DNA from: Dipteris shenzhenensis
Taxonomy: Eukaryota; Polypodiophyta; Polypodiopsida; Gleicheniales
DNA: 64,000 bases
NCBI GenBank assembly: GCA_047967505.1
Contig: CM106539.1
Reading direction: 5' to 3' (one strand)
The translations under genes and the position numbers were made by a program. Positions 46,054 to 58,328 of this stretch are shown here, piece after piece. Positions within the stretch are counted from its first letter, which is position 1; each line of letters begins with the position of its first letter. The notes below the pieces were generated by a model. The model was given only the letters and a program-made list of their open reading frames with translations. It was not told the origin of the DNA and made no database searches.

Positions 46054-47544
46054 CACTACAAGGCATAGGCCATTTTCTGACGGAAATACCAACGCTTTTT
46101 ACATTAAAAAAATTTTTTTTCACGGGTACAAACGTCGCTAAAAGCGTCAGAAAAGGACCGTCGCTATATAGCGACACTGACAAACGTCGCTATATAGCGA
46201 TGATGCAAACGTTGCTACATAGCGACACTGTTAATCGTCACTATATAGCGACACTGGTAAACGTCGCTATATAGCGACGATTAACAGAAGTAAAAAAAAA
46301 GGGCTAGTGGGGCTAAACAGGGCTTTCTTTTGGCCCTGTTTAGCCCCACTAATCCTTTTTTTTTTTTGTAAATACAAAAGAAAGTTTTTTATAACAAAAT
46401 TTCCCTTGCTTGCAGGGTGATACAAAATTATTCTTGTGAAATGATGAGTAACAAATGCATATACATGTTGGACATATACAACAGTGTTTGTAACAAAATT
46501 ACCCTTTCGAAAGGGCGATACAAAATTTCTCAAATGAGCGGATATACAAAATGCTACTACCACTACTACTCATCCGAATCCGAATTCTGATCATCTTCAT
46601 CTTGTTGGCCTGTTCCTTGGTCCTCGACACCTGCATCTTCTCCCTCGTCCTCGCCACCTGCGTCTGATCCTTGGCCCTGTTGATTGCTCGCCTCCGATGA
46701 TGGGACGCTTGAGCTTTGACCCTAAGAGTGAACCATATAAATCAAAAATTAGATTGGAACTTAAATTAAAAAGTGAGATTACACGTAGGAGTAAACTTAT
46801 ACCGTGCGAGCAGCCACCTCAGCCCAATCGACCGTCGCTCCCATTGCCTCTTGCTCAATGAACCACGGCTTTGTTCCTATCTGAAATGCGCGTCCCGTCT
46901 CTGCATCTATAGGAAGACGACCCATCGCAGCTTGCTGTGGATCCAATTTACGAGAGTTAGAGTTAGCTAAAGTGCATGTAATATGTAAGTAAAACAAATA
47001 GAACAATACATTAAATGAGAAGAAGTAGACTTACCACGGTTGCCTCGAACGCACACCGTCCGCCTGCACCAAAGTGCGAAGTACCTACGACGTCCAGCCA
47101 TCTCTTCACAGCCCTCCTCTGACCCTCGAACATTTCGGGATGGTCCCTATGTTGCTTCTTGAAGTACTTCCAATCAGCTTTGACTGCCCAGCTGGGTTTA
47201 GCCAACCCCTTTGTGATGGAAGTACGCAAGGTTGATCTACGATGCTTCAGGACCAAACCCATGTGCTCTCGCATATAATCGTCATTAAACTCCACATTTG
47301 GCGGATTAGGGTATCTTTGTTTTAACTCATCGATCACCGCCTGCTTCTTTTGGGCATCTTGATACCGCCAATCGGTATTTATGCCGCTATTGAAGTGATG
47401 ACTCATGAACCTCCTCATGGCGGCCATCACTACTTTGACCTTTTTATCTTCTATTATCTCTCCGGCAGATGTGATTTGATAGGAGAGATCCCCTGATGAG
47501 TAAGGGGGACTGACGGTAGCAGAGTCTCAAGGAGTGGAAGCTGC
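46054..47544. mobile_element. family-1 CACTA element D, truncated
   Basis: Left end CACTACAAGGCATAGGCC at 46054, subterminal palindromes 46131-46280, then the 3' part of the TNPA-like gene. Homology to B stops at about 47544 inside the TNPA coding region; TNP2 and the other TIR are missing. Confidence 0.85.
46566..47520 (-). pseudogene. TNPA-like gene fragment of D
   Basis: Three exons: 47520-47036 (ITSAGEIIEDKK and the Transposase_24 core, ending GAGGRCAFEATV before a GTAAGT donor), 46934-46803 (QAAMGRLPIDAETGRAFQIG), and 46721-46566 (GQSSSVPSSEAS, then an acidic tail and TAG). No stop in the preserved exons. It supplies the correct exon map for B. The N-terminal third is absent. Confidence 0.8.
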
Positions 47545-47572
47545 ATGAGTAAAACACACTATGGTAGAAACA

Positions 47573-47861
47573 TCATGATCGGAAGGGTTTGGCAGGAACA
47601 TTATGCAACAGAATAAATGCTGCAAATGCACCATGCATGTTGACTAAGAAGCTATCCTCAATTTTCTTGTCGAAGAGTTCCGACTTCAAGTATTGCGTGT
47701 CATCCTCTAACATCTCAATAAAAGGGCGTGGCAAGTCCAAGACCTTATCAACCCAGATGTCTTTCAACATGATATCTACAGTTCCACCATCTAGACTAGT
47801 AATAATGCCTTTCACCTTTGGAATTTTCTCCAAGAGCGTAACTCTGTTGCATGTCAGACAG
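47573..47861 (-). other. unassigned open fragment
   Basis: The minus frame reads NRVTLLEKIPKVKGIITS...VDKVLDLPRPFIEMLEDDTQ and ends NVPAKPFRS. The composition and long openness look like protein-coding sequence. It lies between truncated D and truncated copia and matches neither. It may be a captured exon; I do not recognise the family. Confidence 0.35.
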
Positions 47862-47872
47862 CATGCTATAGT

Positions 47873-50164
47873 GTGGTGAACCTTCATAGTGACAACGGTG
47901 GAGAATATATTTCTAATCTTTTTAATGATTATTGCATTGAGTGTGGCATTCATAGTGAATATATTGTTGTATACTCTCCTCAACAAAATGCTCATGCAGA
48001 GCGTAAGAATCGCACTTCTCTTGATGCTATGCGATGTATGCTCCTTCATTCTGGATTATCTCAAAGCTTTTGGGCAAAAGCACTTCTGACAGCCATCTTT
48101 GTGCAAAATCATCTTCCTACAACTGCACCTTCTAGTCAGATACCAATCACAACTTGGACAAGGGAGACTCCTTCTATATCACATTTTTGAACTTTTGGTT
48201 GCATTGCTTATATTCATGTACCAAAAGAGACACAGAAAAAGCTAGATCTTCCTGGCAAAATGGTCATATTCATTGGATATTCTCTGAATTCTAAAGGTTA
48301 TAAATTCTATGATCCCTCTTCTAACAAGGTGATAATCAATCATGATGCCATATTCAATGAGCAGTTAGGGCATGGTCTAACGAGGATGCAGAGGACACTG
48401 AGTCCTTACTTTCTGCCTTTCCTTTTCTATTTGATAATGATTCCACTTCTGATGTCATTACTACTCGTTCATCTCATGGCATCACTGCTACTCCATCTGT
48501 AGAGCAATGTGTTCACAATCTTGATTTGGATCTTGCACATACACAGGCCTCTGATGATAGTGTTGATATTTATGTTGATCTGCCTATTGATTTTGAACAT
48601 GGTTCTACTCATGATTGTGTTGATGACTTTGAAATCATTGATCATGCAATGGTTGCTCATGAAGACCCTACTACTTATACAGAAGCTATCTCTTCTGCAC
48701 AAAAGAGTCAATGGCAAGAGGCAATGGAAGCTGAATATGATTCTTTGATCTCTAAAGGTACATGGGTTCTTACTGAACTACCTCCTGGTCGCACTCCTAT
48801 CAAATGTAAGTGGGTTTATAAAACCAAAACTAAAGCTGATGGTTCTTTTGACAAGTTTAAAGCTCGTCTGGTTGCAAAAGGATACTCACAAATTGCAGGA
48901 GTTGATTATCATGATACTTTTTCACTCGTTGTTCGTAGAACAAGTATTCGGGTACTATTGGCTTTTGCTACTCAATTTGATTTGGAGATTCATCAAATGG
49001 ATGTGAAAACTGCTTTTCTTAATGGAGATCTTAAAGAGGAGATTTATATGGAGCAACCAGAAGGGTTCATACTTCCCGGTCAAGGCCATCTTTTTTGTCG
49101 CCTTCATCATGCTCTTTATGGTCTAAAACAAGCTTCCCATTCTTGGTACATGAAAATTGATCAGTTTCTAACATCTCAAGGTTTCAACTCTCGTTTCTCT
49201 AACCCCAACTTATATGCCAAACGTGATGGTGCTCTTTTTGTCATTCTTGCTCTTTATGTGGATGACACCATACTTGTTTCCAACAATCTCGATTTCTTGC
49301 AACATGTCAAGAAAATCTTATCCTCAGCATTTGATATGGTTGATCTTGGTGACATTCATTCATGTCTTGGTATTCAAGTTTAGCGATTTCGTCACAAGGA
49401 AAGTTTGCTACTTCGACAAACAAAAGAAGATGCAGTTCAAAAGTTTGGCTTGACGAATGCTCACTCTGCAACCACTCCTTGTCTTGTGAGCTCTATAAAA
49501 AATACTCGATTGACTCATGATGTTGAGCTTTCACATCAACCCTATGCCAATCTTGTTGGTTGCCTACAGTTTGTCGATTTGAACACTCGACCAGATATTC
49601 CTTTTACTGCCAATTTTCTAGGTCAATATTTGGCTTCTCCCTCAATGCAACATTGGTTTGCAGCAAAACGTGTTCTAAAGTATTTAAAAGGCACTTTTGA
49701 TTTTGGATTAGTTTATCGATGTGATACAGAAACATCTTCTGTGATGTCTCTTGATCTTTTGGGATATACAGATGCAGATTGGGCAAGCTCTCACTTCTCT
49801 ATGCAGTCTACAAGTGGTAATTGCTTCTTTATCAATGGTTGCTTGGTCTCGCAAGTAAGAAGCAACGTTGTGTTGTTGTTTCTACCACAAAATCTGAGTA
49901 TGTAGTGGCTTCTCTAGCAGCTCGAGAATTGGCTTTTGGCTGTGACAATTGCTTGCAGATATTGGTCATCCTCCATCATCCAGTACTCCTCTCAAATGTG
50001 ATAATCAAAGTGCCATAAGTCTGGCTAAAGACTATGTTGAGCATAACAAATCTAAACATATTGATGTTCATTACCATTATGTCAGACATGAAGTGAAGAA
50101 AGGGATGATAATGATTGAACATTGTCCCACTTCTCAGATGATTGCAGATATTAGAACTCACTAA
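47873..50164 (+). pseudogene. copia pol: integrase, reverse transcriptase, RNase H
   Basis: Integrase: HSDNGGEY and HAERKNRT carry the second Asp and the Glu of the DDE triad. A TGA at 48188 interrupts, followed by TFGCIAYIHVPKETQKK. RT from about 48700: WVYKTKTKADGSFDKFKARLVAKG, QMDVKTAFLNGDL, and LYVDD, the catalytic motif (about 49253). TAG at about 49381 and frame changes near 49850 break the RNase H part (TDADWASS, CDNQSAI, KHIDVHYHYVR). Inactive. Confidence 0.9.
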
Positions 50165-50408
50165 AGGACTTAGTGAGGCATGTTTCACAGTGCTACAATC
50201 AGAACTTGGAGTTCTTGCAGCTTCTCTCTTCCAAGATTAACACACCTATGGTTGACCTTTTGTATATAAATGCACATCTGCATTACATACTTGTAAATAA
50301 TTGTAGAAATGATCAACTTGTATACTTGTATATAGGAGCTCGTTTTTTTCCCTTGTGTTCCCCAAGGGTTTTTTCATCCGTAGCTAGAGACCTTTGTTTG
50401 AGTGGGGG

Positions 50409-50541
50409 TGTTAGAGCTATATATAGCTTGCCCTAACTTGAACTAGGTCTCACCTATATATATGTAACTAGTGATCAATATGAATCGGTATTTGGGAGTC
50501 TATTTGGCGTGTCTATCATCTCTTCTTCTTCTCTCTCAACA
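50409..50541 (+). repeat. 3' LTR of the copia element, 133 bp
   Basis: Starts TGTTAGAGC directly after the polypurine tract and ends CTCTCAACA, giving TG...CA ends. It contains TATATATAG near the start. Unusually short for copia. No second LTR is present, so the limits rest on the ends alone. Confidence 0.65.
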
Positions 50542-51779
50542 GAATGGATACTGACAATAGCGACTGCTATAAAAAACGTAAAATACACCTGCACCTCATA
50601 CTTTCACATGGCAGACTAAGATAGAAGTTGACCTTTATGATTCCCTGAGGGGAGTATGTATGACCAATACTCATTTTATATTGGTGACAATCAAGTTGAG
50701 ATAACCTCAGATGGATTAAACATGGAATAAGAAGAGAGTACTACGAATTGTAGTAAAGAAGAGAAGTTCAACAAATATATTGACATGCATCAACTTGTAC
50801 AAGTTTGAAGGACATAGAAGCATAAAATATAATGTCCAACAAAGAATTGTAAGTACATGACCATAGGATCCATGGCTACAAATCAATGCCACTGTGGGTA
50901 GATCAATATGAATGTTTTCCAACATTAAGTCTGCCATTCGGACAGCACATGGGTGGACACATGGCTCTCACACAGCATCGGATGTAGCAGCAGATGGCAC
51001 AACGACAATCTGCATTGGCACTTCTGAAATGGGTTGCTGACCTAATTATAGATGCCACTAGGATGCATAAGTAGCCTTCTCCTCTGCACCCTATTGCCTT
51101 GGGCTCGAGCTCCTTGGACAAAATTCTCCTGAACCTCAAGTGCATGTATGAGAACCCTGCAAAGGCACACCCTGCCTCAAATTCCATTCTATATTTTCTG
51201 TTAGAGAATTTGTTCTAGAGCTATCCCTCCGATCAGAGGGTTAGTTGTATGCCGTTGGGTCCTCGTTGGGTCAAACGATAGCCTTATGGCACCGGTCGGT
51301 AGGATAGCAGATGACACGTGTTGGCAGGTTGGGTTGGGTTGGTATATCTTCGAGACGGTGGGTTAATGTGGATATCTCAAGTTAGTAGTGTGGAAGGATG
51401 GCAGCGGCCATAGGCTTAACTATTGATGGGATAGCTTGCCTCAGAGGGACACCAGAATGGCACCGATCAAAGGGATCATGGTTGTGGCACCAGGTCAATG
51501 CCTAGCAAGCCGACGGGATAGCAACCCCTAACAAATCATAACTAAGGCAGTGGGTTAGGTGACTGACATGTGTCAATCTGGGATAGAGACTAATGCGACG
51601 GGTCAGTCGGATACCGAGCTATGGCAATGGGTCAGTGGGATAGGAATGTCTGGGAACACGCAAGGTCTAGATAGGAAATGTCTGGGAACACACAAGGTCA
51701 CCGAATCTCTTCGGATGATTGTAGCTTTCTCTGGATGAGTTCTTTAGAAAAATAATAATTTTCTTCAACAACCACAACA

Positions 51780-53455
51780 AAGGAAAGGATGCAGAGAGCC
51801 ATTACAGAGAACAATGCTTATTGTACTTGCCATTTATCAATATGGAACATGTCTTATCAGATAACATCGCTACATGGCATGACCTATACCATATGAATGA
51901 AAAAGTGATCAAACAAAATCATTCACAATTCAACAAGATCATCCTAAATACAATCTTTGAGAAAGAACATCGAACTCGACATCGTCAACTTCATCAACTA
52001 CTACGCAGTGTCCAACTAGGCTAGAGAAGTGTGACCTAGTAGTTGATACAAATATCAATTACAAGCAAGGACAAACTAACAATGCTCCTCACTTCTGCAT
52101 TGACATCACCTCAAACGCTATCTTCTACGCACAATTCAAACAGCTTAACAAAGAACAAAGGCTACTGGTGGATGACATTATGCTTCAAAAGAGATACAAT
52201 CCAGAAAAAAAAATTTACCTCTCCCTATCTAGGAACGCAAGGATGGGAAAGACTTAGACATTGATGCTTATTGTATAGGCACTACTATGATCATACTTCC
52301 ACTGAGAACAACAAACATAGACAACCCAAGGATACTGCTACTAGCATATACAGGAAAAGCAGCTCACCAGATAGGATGAACGATGATACATGCAGCACTA
52401 CACGTGCCACTACTGACTGCATCTACATACACGACACTCTCGGTTGAGAAACTTCAAGAGCTTGCAATACTGTACAAAGACATCCAACTAATAGTCCTAG
52501 ATGATGTCTCTCTTGTGGGCTTGAACATATTCATTGCAACTGATATGTGACTGCATGAAAGAAAACATAATCACATACATGATAGAACCTTTTAGATGAG
52601 TAGATGTACTCCTATGGTGACCTCTGCCAAGCAAGCCCCACCAAAGACTCGTGGATATTCTTGAAGCAAACAACATCTTCGGGTCGAATGATTTCATCAT
52701 TTTGGGAGAACTACATACTGTACTATGAACTAAGAGAACCGATGCAACAAGAAAACAAACATTTCATTACTCTGCTTAAAAAAAGCAGAGTTGGTGAACA
52801 GAATGATGACGACCTCAGCACACTAAACAACTTATACTTACGTCAACCATAAAAGAAGCACACAATACCACATCTGTTCTACATGAATGTTTCAAAAGAC
52901 ATGCAAAATGAATATGTCTCCATACTATAACAACACAACCACACATCCTCAGGGCAAAAGACATATGACATGGAACTTGTAGTAAGATAGTGAGCATCCC
53001 CATAGATCCAGGTGTTGGCCTCAAAACATACTACAAAAAAGACATCATCATCAACAACAACGAAGACATGTACAATGAAGGATCACAATCACTACTAACA
53101 TTCTTCACTCACTCTTCAAGTCAAAAAAAGGGAATAACATTGCAGCTGTAAACACATACAAACATCCCAAAGCAAGCACAACATCGCTATTACAAGTTAT
53201 AGACCAAAGCTTATAAAAAATCAATAAAGACGCAACAACTTACATCATGGGAGACTTCAACATTAAATTCAACGAGGAAACACACTCAAAACATCGACTG
53301 CAAGAGTACATGTCATCAAAAATCATGTACCAAATAATCAACGAACCGACCACAATTCATGGATCAACAATTGATCATATATGGACAAACAAGCCTTCGA
53401 CTACCACTGCGACCGGCACAAACTACACTTACTAGTCAGGTCACTAGATATTATA
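51780..53455 (+). pseudogene. PIF1-like helicase plus EEP endonuclease remnant, copy 2
   Basis: ESHYREQCLLYLPFINMEHVL and KVIKQNHSQFNKI precede the helicase motifs. MGKT is followed by a stop in the Walker A region (about 52240). TGKAAHQIG and TMIHAALHVP come next, then LIVLDDVSLVG (about 52490), NDDDLSTLNNLYLRQP, and IMGDFNIKFNEETHSKH with STIDHIWTNKPS (53245-53400). Several frameshifts and stops. It is slightly better preserved than copy 1 in the N-terminal part. Confidence 0.7.
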
Positions 53456-53672
53456 TGTTACAAGTAACAAATAGAACAGTAAGTACAAAAAAATTTCATG
53501 ACATTTGGGGGCAGGACTAATGAATTATATTCATCTTGTTTTTTTAGTTGTACTGAAATTGGAGCTTCCCCATACGAGGTGACCATAATAAAGCTCTAAG
53601 CTGTCCGCGGGCTTGAACTGAGGATATAGCGGCTTGGTCTAAACTCCCGTGGGAGAGATGAGTGCCTAGCAG

Positions 53673-54044
53673 TTAGTGGGATTTCGTCAAAGTATAAACT
53701 ATGCAGACGGCACCATCGTTGAACTCTCCTGCGTCCCCGAACTCTACAACGCATGATTCAAGCACGGCGTTCAAATTGCTGATGATGGTGGCGCTCTCCA
53801 CAGTGACTGACACGTCCTCAATTTGAAGGTTTTCCACGCTTGCAATACAGTTCCCTACGTGGGTTACAATTTCCTCCCCTGCAGGTATGTTGTAGCTAGG
53901 CAATTGCGCGAAACCGTCAATGGCGTACTCGCAAGCTATCTCGTTAGGACCGTCATCCGCGTAGGTGCACCACAATTGGGCATGGCATGCCGAGGTAGTC
54001 ATCAGCAGCATGACGGCAAGAAACAGCCTCGGATAGTTCTTCAT
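53673..54044 (-). CDS. small secreted protein, intact
   Basis: 123 codons. The N-terminus MKNYPRLFLAVMLLMTTSAC is a clear signal peptide with cleavage likely after CHA. The mature part of about 100 residues has Cys at WCTY, IACEY, GNCIAS, ESCVVEF and AVCIVY and is acidic. No family recognised. It lies on the strand opposite the helicase in a Helentron-like segment, so it may be a captured host gene or an element-borne cargo gene. Its copy at 25415-25785 differs by only a few bases plus one disabling deletion. Confidence 0.7.
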   Translation of the reverse strand: MKNYPRLFLAVMLLMTTSACHAQLWCTYADDGPNEIACEYAIDGFAQLPSYNIPAGEEIVTHVGNCIASVENLQIEDVSVTVESATIISNLNAVLESCVVEFGDAGEFNDGAVCIVYTLTKSH

Positions 54045-54499
54045 CTTGTCCCTCCTAGATAAAAATTAGGGACGTCAGAGATGGGCAGGTGTGCAGCTAT
54101 CATGAGTACAAATCCTTCGAAAACAAAAGAAAAACGAAAAGAAGCGAAGAACGCTGGAAGGCGAAGGCGTGACGGATTAACCAATAGATTACGCAAGTGA
54201 TGATCACTTACGCAAGGCGCTTGTGCGGGGTGCTAAAAATTTCGGTCCGGATACTAGCGCCCGTTTATACTGATCAGAGGGCGAGCTTGTACTGATGAGG
54301 GGCTCTTCTTTTAGAGCGGCGACTAGACCAACCAGTTAGGAACGGACACACACATCTTGGTGCGACCGTGACGGTCCAGTTAGGAACGGACACACACCTC
54401 AAAATTAAGGGCTGAGAAAAACGTTTTATGTGAGCACTGGCACTGCGACCATCTTGAGTGTTTGACGATGATAAGACGACGCTATCGCATTGCATTCTG

Positions 54500-54655
54500 A
54501 GTATCGGAGACAAATGGAACATTGGAAGAAACAAGCGCCCGTCAACTATCAAACAAAAAATGGGGCGTTGGAAGAAACGTTGAATTAGAAAGCGCCCGTC
54601 AAGTATCAAACAAAAACGGGCCATAGAAGAAACGTTGAATTATAAAGGGGCCGTT
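54500..54655. repeat. tandem repeat at the right side of copy 2
   Basis: Units of about 65 bp containing GCGCCCGTCAACTATCAAAC and GGAAGAAACGTTGAATTA, two to three copies; copy 1 has one unit. Confidence 0.7.
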
Positions 54656-54660
54656 GACTA

Positions 54661-55362
54661 TGGTGATAGGACCCTTATCGCACACGAGTATCAAACAAGA
54701 GTGCATGACTGGCTTCGGCTTATGCAGCTCGATCATCTAAGGCTCTATCCAAAATTATCCAACTCTATCATTTAAGGCTCTATCCAAAAGAAATTGAAGG
54801 ATAAATTCTGCATCCATTTGGTTGAAAAAATTCAAGGTTACTTCAAGGCGGATAGCCTCTACTTGATGTTGAGAGACCCACTTATTGTCACCGATAGCTC
54901 TCTATATTTCAAAGTTTCTTTTTTTATCATGGAGCGCATAACTACAGTCTTAAACTATAACTTGGATCCTACAGTTTAATGAAAATATCATAAAGAAAAA
55001 AAAGAACAAAAGAAATATAAACGTGAGACACGAGACAGGGTCCATCAAGACCCGATCCTCCTTGCAAATGTTAGGGGCAATGTTTTATTATTGCCTCGGT
55101 GATGTGCAAAGATTTGCGCCTTTTGGGAATTGAAGCCCAATGAATACATAAATAAGACTACGCTCACAAGAGCTCATAACTTATCCTTGGTTGCAACCTA
55201 AATAATATTGTGTCATGGACTACAACCATATGAAATATCATTCTTCGATCTTGCATCCCATGTGGCATCTCTATTATTGATTTCGAAACTTATTTGCATT
55301 GAGAACATGCATCAAAAGAGAGAAACGATGTAAGAATTCAGACTAAAGCAACATCGATAATA
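54661..55362. other. no supported gene
   Basis: Contains a direct repeat of AAGGCTCTATCCAAAA (about 54740 and 54773). A 61-codon plus ORF (54794-54979) has no motif. Otherwise nothing seen. Confidence 0.4.
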
Positions 55363-56145
55363 TTAGAGTCCAATATTGTTGACTAAGCACTTTATTGTAT
55401 CAAATAAACGATCACTAGGCCTGTGTTGATAATGTAGGACAACGTCAGTTGAGTGCTGGTTTTCAACACTAGGTGCGAGATCTGGGTCTGTAGTTGCTGC
55501 GAGAATTATAACTTCATCATCAAATTGAGTTGTCGTTTTAACAATTGGCTCAAAGCGGTAAGGGTGTATAGAACTGTCATCATACAAGATCCGTAAAAGG
55601 GTCGATACATTTTCATTGCCACACTGCATACATATCTTTCCAGTTGTAGATGACCACACTTGAATTGGTCTTTGAAGGGACTTTGAAAGCCACACAATGG
55701 CAAGTCTATCTCCCCAAAGACCACCGCATGATATCGGAACACTCATTCGTGTAAGGTATTTGTCATGTGTTTGAAGTCCATGTTATACATGTATGAATCA
55801 GCTCAAATCCAAATATGTGTTGCAAGTGTGTTGGTCATTGTTGTGCAAGTTTGAAATAAAATTTTGGATTGTTATAGTCCGTAGTTGTCCATAGGTCATC
55901 CCGTTTTTCAACAGGTACGCGACTGCATCAAATAAACAATCGCTTGGTGCGCAACCATAATGCACGACACAGCTTAAGTTATGTTTGTGCAAGATGTTAT
56001 GAATTGATTTGTTTGGGTCCATTGTTGTTTTGAACGCGAGGCACGCCTTCTTTTTCCTAAAAGAGAAAAAATCTGTCAACAAGGCTACCTTTATAGAATC
56101 AATTTGATGTCCTTCTAGAGGCCATGCATAGCTTAGTAAAGACAA
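55363..56145 (-). pseudogene. OTU-type cysteine protease, with stops and a partial second OTU unit
   Basis: Read on the minus strand. APSDCLFDAVAYLLKNG carries the D-x-C-L-F catalytic Cys signature, followed by GQLRTITIQNFI. After TGA at 55798 and a TAA a few codons later the same frame continues: GGLWGDRLAIVWLSKSLQRP (the W-G-D/G segment of OTU domains) and SSIHPYRFEPI with the catalytic His. The end, RPSDRLFDTIKCLV, repeats the first motif with Cys changed to Arg, as if a second OTU domain began. OTU proteases are known in Helentron proteins, and helicase/EEP remnants lie 2 kb away. A free-standing gene is also possible. Confidence 0.7.
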
Positions 56146-56329
56146 TAGAAAATAAGTAAAACAATGAAGGTTTTATAAATGATATCTCCTGGATCACCAG
56201 TAGTTATATGCAAAGTGTTGATTGCAACTTTCCTTTTTTTTTTTTGCTTTATTTTCTCTCCTTTTTTTTGTGTGCTTTATTTGACTCTCTTTTTTTCATT
56301 TACAGTCTTAGTAAACAACAATCTTTTCA
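56146..56329. other. T-rich spacer
   Basis: Poly-T-rich, no gene seen. Confidence 0.4.
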
Positions 56330-56600
56330 CCGGTAGGCATAAAGCCCGTTAGGCAGGCATAAAGCCCATTTGGTAGGCATAAAGCCTGTTTGGTTGGCAT
56401 AAAGCCCGCTCAACAAGAAAACATCAATTTTCAGATGAATTGGCTTTTCTGGCAAATGGCTTTTTTTTTTTCCAAGCAAACTGGCTTTTCTAGCTAATGG
56501 CTTTTTTTAAAGGCGAACTGGCTTTTTTGGCAATCGGCAATTTTTTCTTTTTTCCAGGCAACAGCTTCCCCCCATGGCTTTCTTTTGTTAACCCGACAGT
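56330..56600. repeat. two minisatellites
   Basis: 56333-56410: four copies of about 18-21 bp, GGCATAAAGCCCGTT with variants. 56440-56590: imperfect ~50-bp units with AACTGGCTTTTCTGGCAA and poly-T. Confidence 0.8.
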
Positions 56601-56855
56601 AGGATTGTCATAACGGGAAGTAAATGCCCACGGGTTCACTACTTTTACACACAAACGAATGGTCAGTAGATGATCCGTCTAATGCTAAGGATAGTGGGGG
56701 CAATGTGAGGACCTCAACGAGATCTCTTCCTCGTCCTACGAACCTTGAGGTCTCGATCAGGGGCAAGATAAAGAAACGGGTGATTTGGGGGACCCCATCA
56801 AGCCAAGCGTAGCGTGGCAGGTCAATAATTTTTCCATTCCGAATTAGCATACTCA
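56601..56855. other. short unassigned segment before the family-2 terminus
   Basis: A 62-codon plus ORF (56624-56812) without recognisable motif. Nothing else seen. Confidence 0.35.
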
Positions 56856-57939
56856 CACAACAACACAAAGCAACTATAGACACGCTTGGTAGACACGCAA
56901 AATAGCAGGCGGGTCTATAGGCATTGCTTTAGTAGAGAAATTACGGGCGCGTCTAAATGCGCGGCTAAACGCTCGTCTATTTGCGCGTAAATCATCGCGT
57001 CTATTTGCACGTTTGACCTGAGAAAATACGGGCCCATCTAACATCCCATTTATTAGCGCGTCTATTTGCGCATTTATATGCACGTTTACACTGAGACTCA
57101 AACGCGCATTTAGACGCGTAAATAGATGCACTCCAGAGAATACAGAAAGTGAGATTTTGGTGTACATCATTGCTTTCCAAACATTGCCCATGATTACCAA
57201 AGCACATAATTTTTTGCAAGCCCACATATACAAGAATTAAGTGAAATGAGGAGAATGAGACAATATCTAAAATAGTTTTGCCAATATATTCAATTGTGGG
57301 GCTACGGTTAAATCTCATCCTCAATGAGATCAACCCTTGCCAAACTATCTACTTCAAAATCCAAACAAGTGTTTAGATCTACAAATACATTCAACCCACT
57401 ACTACTTGTGCCACTCATGTGCTCATCGAAATCAGCATCTCCAATGGTAGGCTCGTCCTCACGGGTAATGCCAGCCTCAATATCTATATCTCCTATCTCA
57501 TGATCATCCTCCTCTCTTGTATCACGGTCATCATCACGTCCATGGCCATGATCATCCTCCATACGCTCCATATTAGTAAATGTACTATACATCACTTTGG
57601 AATGTGGCATAATAGGTATGACATGCCACCATCTATTATTATCCACCATTGGTTGATAGACAACCTAATTCAAACACAAATACAATCATGTTACTTTTCT
57701 TGCATCAAATATTTAAAAGCGAGTATTTTGATGTGTGTGCACAGTACCTGTTCACATTGTTGCAGTAGTACTAGTGTGTCCTTCCTACTTTGCCAAAACT
57801 TTGTGGAGTCAATAGTTACAAAGCCACTTGCATGGCGTTTGATTGTTGCATTAGGGCCTCTTTCCACCACGTCCTTAAACCACTTTACATCCAAAACATA
57901 CACAAAGAAGCGTCGAAAGTCAAGCATAATGATATCTTG
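56856..57939. mobile_element. family-2 end fragment E
   Basis: Starts with the same CACAACAACACAAAGCAACT terminus as 28567, has TAGACGCG-type subterminal repeats (56875-57125) and the last exons of TNP2. It is cut at 57939 by element C within the DUF4216 exon. Confidence 0.85.
57308..57939 (-). pseudogene. family-2 TNP2 3' fragment
   Basis: Acidic last exon (about 57664-57308; RWWHVIPIMP then Asp/Glu-rich, ending DSLARVDLIEDEI) and part of DUF4216 (57939-57748; MLDFRRFFVYVLDVKWF, DTLVLLQQCEQV). Its C-terminus is the unshifted version of the gene at 29134. The remainder is separated or lost because of element C. Confidence 0.8.
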
Positions 57940-58160
57940 CACTACTACACACGCATCCTATTGTGACGTTTACGTACCGACGTTTAGCGCCCGCTTAGCG
58001 TTAATCGTCGGTATGAAAATCGGGTTTCGTAAATCGTCGCTATATATCGACTTTTGCTAAAAGTCGCTATATAGCGACTTTCTTAAAAGTCGCTATATAG
58101 CAACTTTTACAAAAGTCGCTATATAGCGACACTGAGACAAAATATTATAGCGACGTTTTT
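57940..58160. repeat. TIR and subterminal palindromes of C
   Basis: TIR, then GTTTACGTACCGACG, then five GTCGCTATATAGCGAC-type copies at 58028-58130. Confidence 0.88.
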
Positions 58161-58328
58161 ACAGAGAGGTTTTTTTTTTTTTTAAGGCCTTAAAAGTTAG
58201 TTTTCTCCAATGACAAAATTTTTTAAATTTTCATACATGTTTGAGCTCATAGAGAATAAAAAAATGAGAGCATGTACATCAAGCCTTTGAAGCTCATATA
58301 TTCATGTCCAAGTTTGAGATGAGAAAAA

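Larger units (their letters stand above)
47862..50541 (+). mobile_element. 5'-truncated Ty1/copia retrotransposon
   Basis: Contains the second half of integrase, RT and RNase H, a polypurine tract (GAGTGGGGG, 50400-50408) and a 3' LTR. The 5' LTR, gag, protease and N-terminal integrase are missing. The left edge is abrupt near 47862. Confidence 0.9.
50655..54660. mobile_element. Helentron-like segment, copy 2
   Basis: Second copy of 22514-26350 with the same gene order. Left part 50655-51750 holds no recognised gene (a 94-codon minus ORF, 50903-51187, is preserved in both copies). Right part includes the intact secreted-protein gene and a tandem repeat. It is not interrupted at the point where element A ends in copy 1. 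Confidence 0.65.

Noticed and set aside
57419-58060. 213-codon plus-strand ORF spanning the fragment E / element C junction
   Set aside because: It is antisense to the TNP2 exons and crosses the transposon boundary.
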